From positions 18,166 through 57,709 of the forward strand of contig NW_003109093.1 of the NCBI RefSeq assembly GCF_000003605.2: 39,544 nucleotides of DNA, in the 5' to 3' direction. Position numbers and translations under genes: made by a program. Shown piece by piece: positions 36,717-39,544 of this stretch (position 1 is its first letter; each line of letters starts with the position of its first letter). The notes under the pieces were generated by a model, which was not told the DNA's origin, did not search any database, and saw only the letters and a program-made list of their open reading frames with translations. Source of the DNA: Saccoglossus kowalevskii (taxonomy: Eukaryota > Hemichordata > Enteropneusta > Harrimaniidae).

Positions 36717-38420
36717 GCGAGGCGAGGCGCGGCGAAGTTATAGCGTTCTGTTATATTATGACAATACCTGACTGGCAATAATACAGTGGTACAGCAGAAA
36801 TAACTCGTGTATTGCACAGCGTGGTAATACATGCTCTCTGACTCCCAGTCTTAAAGTCGTTGGAATCGGTTGCCATTGTTGTCACGAGATTTGCATTTCG
36901 TAAAGCAATTTTTTGTCGATTATCTATCTCGTATATATAAATTGCCAGATCACTAGATACTGTTTTATTGAATCGTCGCTCTGATTACGTATAATCCTCT
37001 TGGCAGCGATATTGCTTATGAATAAACCACGTTACGTCAGTGGTGTAAGCAATGTATTGCTTACACGAGTATACCACATTAGATCTATATCGATCTCGAC
37101 GCGTCAGAACGGCTGGGTTTAATTCGAACAGCCTGTCAATTCCCAGTCAAGGTGAAATCGTGTCATTAGAATAGAGTAAAATCATAGTTGCAAACCAATT
37201 TTCGGATTATTTAAGTATTAGTGTTAAACGCCGTTTTCGACAGAAGATAAAACAACTACAGTTCATGTTGTAATGTGCAAAGATGCGTTTATATTACTAA
37301 ACAGTTTTCTTTTTTTTCTACTAAATTAAAATTTTGAATGACTTAAGCAAAAGAGTGAAATATGCGGCGTTCTTGATCTACCATATTCCTCGTCATGTCA
37401 TGATTGTTTTCACTACAAAATGTTTTTCTGTTTCCAACTCTATTTCGAGCGCGCGCTAACACAGCTAAGTACATTTCTATTTAATGTTCGAGTTTGCTCG
37501 GACGCAGTGGCAACACGAGTGAAATAATGTTCCTATGATTTCGGAAAACTTTCTCCCCTTAATTAACAATACATTGTGTTGAGTTGAGTTATTTGTTTTG
37601 ACCGGGTATATACGACTGTCTACTTCGCGAATTTACGAAATGTCGACTAAAATAGACACTGCCACTGTATGTTGTATTATATAGTTATTATATAATAGCA
37701 GCCATTGAATATTTATCCTCGCTATATTTAGTGTTTTTGGAATATTAATCATTTATTTTTAATTTACTGAAAATGTTATCAACAAAAATTTTCATTTTTC
37801 ATCAATTTGTCATTATAAGTTTCTGATTTGAATAAATAAAATGTAACAATTCTTCATGAATTGTGTAAGTTGTTCACCTTTCTCCCATCATCTATACAAG
37901 ATGTAACTGATTTTAAAAGACATTGAATCTAGACTCATTTGCGATAAGATAGATATCATCTTCCGGAGCCGCGCTTACGTTCTCGTTCTCGTTTTCTTTT
38001 TGCATCGCTGATGAAAGATAATAGTACCTTCAATTTATTTTGAGATTGTAATGAGCAAATATATAAGTAATTATGCCGTCGGCCTCGTGGTGATCTACAA
38101 GATTCTACCCACAGCAGTGTACAGTTACTGGCTTATATGACGGCACCCCGGAGAAAAAGTGAAACAGACGGTCTCATTACTACATACAGTCCCGAACTCG
38201 TGTGTATTTAATAACATACAAACACAAAATGGTTTATTAACGTTTATTAATAATTCAACACGTATAAAGAAACACTGAAGGCACATTGCATATGATACAT
38301 TTGCATTGATGAACCAGCCTGCCAGCCAACAAAACAAATCGTCAGTTTTGCAGAGCTACTGTGGTTGAAGTCGTGGCCTCGAACCCCATCCTTAGTCAAC
38401 TTGCTCAATACGTATAGTTA
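36717..38420. other. Noncoding, one small perfect hairpin
   Basis: No exon is supported. GTGTAAGCAA, loop TGTA, TTGCTTACAC forms a perfect 10-bp hairpin at 37043-37066. Without a T-tract or gene context I assign no function. Otherwise A+T-rich. Confidence 0.45.
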
Positions 38421-38549
38421 AATAATAACACATGTTTGTGAGGGTAATATCACGATTGGTTGCATGCCCAGGAGATTATGGTCATGACCAACAGCCTGAG
38501 GGCAGACAACAAATCGTGATATTGCCCGAATGACCATGTGTTATTTATT
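38421..38549. mobile_element. Foldback MITE (129 bp) with TTA target duplication
   Basis: The left arm reads AATAATAACACATG, then AGGGTAATATCACGATTGG and TGCCC. The right arm is its inverted counterpart, reading on the minus strand AATAAATAACACATGG, GGGCAATATCACGATTTG and TGCCC. About 50 bases pair on each side with few mismatches. The loop (near 38478-38492) holds a second perfect palindrome TGGTCATGACCA. TTA flanks both ends (38418-38420 and 38550-38552), as expected for a Harbinger-type TWA target site. No coding capacity. Confidence 0.75.
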
Positions 38550-38650
38550 TTATCATCAATGAGATTTCCAATAGTGGTTTAAAAATTATGTACTAATTAA
38601 ATATTTTTGTATTATTAAATATAAAGTGAAGTATGTGACATAACCATCGC

Positions 38651-38893
38651 GTGACTACTGTTTTCCACCACAGCTGTCGCAGATCAGGCAATCAGATCAC
38701 CTTTTTTTTAGATTTCAAGGCTGCTTTTGACAGTGTTGATAAACTCTCCAATTGGCATATCCTTCAGGGCTTTGAAATACCAGTCAAGTACATCCGTCCA
38801 ATGAAGTGTGTTTTTGCTGCCAGGCATTGGTCATTGGTGATGGACATCAATTTGAAACTGACCGGTTCAAGATTCAGACTGCTGAATGGGTGA
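38651..38893 (+). pseudogene. Truncated non-LTR retrotransposon reverse transcriptase fragment
   Basis: The 80-codon frame contains ITFFLDFKAAFDSVDKLSNW, the RT motif A block (F-x-D-F-x-x-A-F-D) with its catalytic-site aspartate, followed by WHILQGFEIPVKYIRPMKCV, the helix that follows motif A in LINE polymerases, and ends TGSRFRLLNG just before motif B. The Y/F-x-D-D box (motif C), endonuclease and everything upstream of motif A are absent, so this is a short dead remnant. It starts about 100 bp after the foldback MITE. The exact clade (RTE, jockey, CR1 and so on) cannot be decided from so little sequence. Confidence 0.8.
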
Positions 38894-38970
38894 GTGCGAT
38901 CACTACTGATCATTTGTGTGCTTTGTCCTTCAAAAGTTGTGCGACAATGACCTGTGGGGTATCTGCATGA

Positions 38971-39285
38971 AATGGCGCACACAAGCCCTCAAAAGAATAC
39001 GATCTGGGTGTCGATGTGCTCGAATCCAATACTACAGTTGGCAACAGGACACTACAACATTTGGTGAAGCCTGGTATTGTGGCTGGCTTGGTGGTGGTTT
39101 CGCGTTCCAATAATGATGGTGGTTCGGCCACATATGTCGTATGGAACCAGAGACGATACCCATGGCTCTGAAAGAGGCAGTTGAGGTAAGGCACCAGAAC
39201 GGCCATCAAAACTGGAGACATTTGTTTCCTTGCTGCAGATCGACAAGGGTTGAGAGGGTCGTCGCACTGGTTGCGGAAAGAATAA
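38971..39285 (+). pseudogene. Decayed coding frame of unknown family
   Basis: A single frame has two internal stops (TGA 39169-39171, TAA 39187-39189). It reads YDLGVDVLESNTTVGNRTLQ, VKPGIVAGLVVVSRSNNDGG and YVVWNQRRYPWL before the stops, then TRTAIKTGDICFLAADRQGL and HWLRKE up to TAA 39283-39285. It is protein-like throughout and more G+C-rich than its surroundings. I do not recognise the family. It lies 80 bp after the RT scrap in a different frame, and none of it looks like RT or RNase H. It may be another transposon remnant or an old exon. A GTAAGG following GAG at 39187 resembles a splice donor but is in the wrong frame to rescue this ORF. Confidence 0.45.
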
Positions 39286-39544
39286 GAGGAATGTTAAAGC
39301 AATCATACAAAATATTTTTGAACATAAGTTTTAATTAATTGGTCGTGATTCACTTGTATCAAGTGACGGTGAATGCATTTTTTGAGTGACTCCGTCGCGC
39401 GTTGTAACATCCAGCATATTGAAGGAAATGATATAATGATATAATTTCTTTACAGTACATGAGTAAAAAAAGTATTCTATTTGCTTACGATGCTCTGTAT
39501 AAATGAACATGGAATAGATAAGGAGAATGTGCGTAGTGGATTGG
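39286..39544. other. Noncoding edge, nothing recognised
   Basis: A+T-rich sequence to the window end with an ATGATATAATGATATAAT direct repeat near 39429. No gene supported. Confidence 0.5.

Noticed and set aside
38764..39306. Minus-strand ORFs of 72-103 codons over the RT fragment and adjacent relic
   Set aside because: The plus strand carries the recognisable RT motif A and the more protein-like second frame, so these are shadows.
1..39544. CRISPR arrays, bacterial operons, rRNA genes, phage or plasmid features
   Set aside because: None seen. The splice acceptor, A+T-rich gene-poor layout and transposon types indicate a metazoan genome.

Overview
This looks like nuclear DNA from a metazoan, most likely a marine invertebrate. 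It is A+T-rich (roughly two thirds by eye), has no operons, contains an exon with a proper splice acceptor, and most of the remainder is intron or intergenic sequence with short foldback transposons, retroelement debris and simple repeats. I cannot place the species from the sequence alone.

Layout. The left edge (1-190, minus strand) is one internal exon of a receptor with an ANF/natriuretic-peptide-type ligand-binding domain. Its upstream exons should lie to the right on the minus strand, but I could not find another one, so 191 onward is probably a long intron at first and then intergenic. From 191 to about 20 kb I see no intact gene. That stretch holds a 132-bp palindrome (1436-1567), a decayed open frame (1863-2198), a possible LINE scrap (3541-3656), a nearly perfect 290-bp tandem duplication (12446-13013), a 769-bp Harbinger-like TIR element with a TTA target duplication (15500-16268), and a second small inverted-repeat element (17371-17624). 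The only intact gene is a single-exon 499-codon ORF at 20404-21903 (+), encoding a charged, apparently disordered protein that I do not recognise.

The right half (22-39.5 kb) is again noncoding, with scattered repeats. At 31.7-34.4 kb (+) lies a heavily frameshifted copy of a multi-copy invertebrate gene family with a C-terminal PIN/FEN-like acidic core. At 38.4-39.3 kb three things sit side by side: a 129-bp foldback MITE with TTA flanks, a truncated non-LTR reverse transcriptase fragment, and an unrecognised decayed coding frame.

There is no gene cluster or pathway here. The two host loci (receptor exon and 499-aa ORF) are about 20 kb apart, on opposite strands, with no visible functional link. 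The points most worth a second look are the orphan single-exon gene, the decayed PIN-like element with an altered acidic motif, and a dispersed repeat family whose ends carry NRF-1-like GCGCATGCGC palindromes. I found no convincing new defence or regulatory system.
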